6,811 nt of DNA from Planctomycetaceae bacterium (lineage in GTDB: Bacteria > Planctomycetota > Planctomycetia > Planctomycetales > Planctomycetaceae), in the NCBI GenBank assembly GCA_027080405.1, contig JALWSL010000271.1, positions 1 through 6,811 of the forward strand, in the 5' to 3' direction. Below, piece by piece: positions 5,833 through 6,811 of the stretch (the stretch's first letter is position 1; the number at the start of each line of letters is the position of its first letter). A model generated the notes under the pieces. It saw nothing but the letters and a program-made list of their open reading frames with translations. It ran no database searches and was not told where the DNA came from. A program made the position numbers and the translations under genes.

Positions 5833-6811
5833 ATGAAACAGATCAGGTGCCTTCTCATTTTTTTGCTGGCCTTTTCGTTTTCGGATTCCGTTTTGGAGGC
5901 AGAAATTATTCTCTTGCCCCAATCGTCAATCCTGGACGGCTCCGCAGCTTCTCAACGGCTTCTGGTTCAGAAAGTTGTCTCACACGATAAGGGGACCGAA
6001 ACCGGTTCGCAGATCACACAGGGCCTGCAGTGGAAATCGGAAAACCCGAACATTGTGGAAGTTGCCGACAGTGGCCTGCTCCTGCCAAAATCGAATGGCG
6101 AAACAAGAGTTGTCGTCCACGCTGGCAAGGTATCAGCCTCGATTCCCGTAAAAGTAGTTAACATGGGAAAGCAGGCCCCGGTTTCTTTTCGCCACGACGT
6201 TCTGCCGATTTTGAGTAAAAAAGATTGCAGTTCCGGAGCTTGCCACGGTGCGCTTGCAGGAAAGGGAGGATTTCGGTTGTCGCTGCGCGGGGGCGGTCCC
6301 AATGCTGACTACTTCAACATCGTCAAACAGGATCGGGGTAGACGAATCGAATTTGCTGATCCCGGTCGCAGCCTCCTTCTTGCCAAACCATCCGGGGGGA
6401 TGCCTCACAAGGGGGGAATTCGTTTTAAAACAGATTCACCCGAGTATCAACTGATCGCCCGCTGGATTTCCACTGGTGCAAACGAACCTCAAGCAGATGA
6501 TCCGGACGTTGATTCGATCAGTATCTTCCCGGAGCGCTCAATTCAACAGAAAAACCAGACCCAGCAAATGATCGTGCAGGCCCATTTTTCCGATTCCCGC
6601 CTGCTCGATGCGACAAAACATGTCAAGTGGCTTTCCACAAACGAATCGGTCTGCACAGTTGATGACACCGGAAAGGTAACAGTCATCGGTTCGGGAGAGG
6701 GCGCAATCGTCGCCTGGTATTCAAGCCAAATTGCCATTGCCCGCATTACGGTTCCCTTTCCGGTAATCGAGCCGGGAAAGGAATCGGCAAAGCTGGTCGA
6801 TACCCGTAAAC
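5833..6811 (+). CDS. Exported BIG2/cytochrome-like planctomycete surface protein (3' end outside the window)
   Basis: The frame is open to the right edge, giving 326 residues of a longer protein. A signal peptide is clear: MKQIR, a hydrophobic core (CLLIFLLAFSF), and likely cleavage after VLEA at 23. Residues about 24-110 form a first Ig-like, BIG2-type segment (ITQGLQWKSENPNIVEV, 61-77; VSASIPVKVVN, 100-110). Residues about 116-217 are a cytochrome c-like segment with CSSGACH (132-138), a C-x4-C-H motif, followed by GALAGKGGFRLSLRGGG. GGMPHKGG (188-195) offers M190 or H192 as a possible distal heme ligand. A second BIG2-like segment covers about 227-309 (HVKWLSTNESVCTVDDTGKV, 263-282). This order matches the N-terminus of planctomycete proteins that continue into DUF1549 and DUF1553, so those domains are expected beyond the window but are not seen. 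The role of these families is unsettled; an exported redox or polymer-processing function is often suggested. An alternative ATG at 5803 would add ten residues to the signal peptide. Confidence 0.9.
   Translation, partial: MKQIRCLLIFLLAFSFSDSVLEAEIILLPQSSILDGSAASQRLLVQKVVSHDKGTETGSQITQGLQWKSENPNIVEVADSGLLLPKSNGETRVVVHAGKVSASIPVKVVNMGKQAPVSFRHDVLPILSKKDCSSGACHGALAGKGGFRLSLRGGGPNADYFNIVKQDRGRRIEFADPGRSLLLAKPSGGMPHKGGIRFKTDSPEYQLIARWISTGANEPQADDPDVDSISIFPERSIQQKNQTQQMIVQAHFSDSRLLDATKHVKWLSTNESVCTVDDTGKVTVIGSGEGAIVAWYSSQIAIARITVPFPVIEPGKESAKLVDTRK

Noticed and set aside
5682..5990. A plus-strand frame of 102 codons overlapping the start of the last gene
   Set aside because: Its second half overlaps the well-supported signal peptide and BIG2-like segment in another frame, and its first half includes the tandem duplication. 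No domain or ribosome site is seen.

Overview
The window looks like ordinary chromosomal DNA from a member of the Planctomycetota. The clearest sign is the gene cut by the right edge. It encodes an exported protein with bacterial Ig-like (BIG2-type) segments flanking a C-x4-C-H cytochrome-like segment, the N-terminal layout of the large planctomycete PSCyt1/DUF1549/DUF1553 surface-protein families. Non-ATG starts, loose operons with wide spacers, and a secreted TPR protein fit the same group. Genus cannot be decided from the sequence.

Layout, left to right. (1) 2-145, +: probable C-terminal end of an unrecognised gene. (2) 181-213: a strong hairpin with a T-run on the minus strand, ending the next gene. 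(3) 253-1722, -: a 489-residue exported TPR-repeat protein with a GTG start and a clear Shine-Dalgarno sequence. (4) 1738-2102: divergent intergenic region with short tandem duplications. (5) 2103-3227, +: a GT4-type glycosyltransferase with a TTG start. (6) 3228-3377: a 150-base spacer with repeats, open in the frame of both neighbours. (7) 3378-5336, +: a complete glutamine-dependent asparagine synthase-type amidotransferase. (8) 5337-5802: a long noncoding region holding a promoter-like site, a hairpin and an 18-base tandem duplication. (9) 5833 to the right edge, +: the BIG2/cytochrome-like protein, 5' part only.

The glycosyltransferase and the AsnB-type protein form a probable two-gene transcription unit. 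AsnB-family enzymes beside GT4 glycosyltransferases are common in surface or exopolysaccharide loci, where some amidate sugar acids. A role in decorating a glycan is a reasonable inference, but housekeeping asparagine synthesis is not excluded. The TPR protein and the BIG2/cytochrome-like protein are both predicted to be exported, and nothing ties them to the glycan pair beyond position.

I found no RNA genes, CRISPR array, insertion sequence, phage gene or defence system. Nothing amounts to a clear new system. The points most worth a second look are the variant heme-type motif, the GT4-AsnB pair with its odd spacer, and the structured leader region before the last gene.
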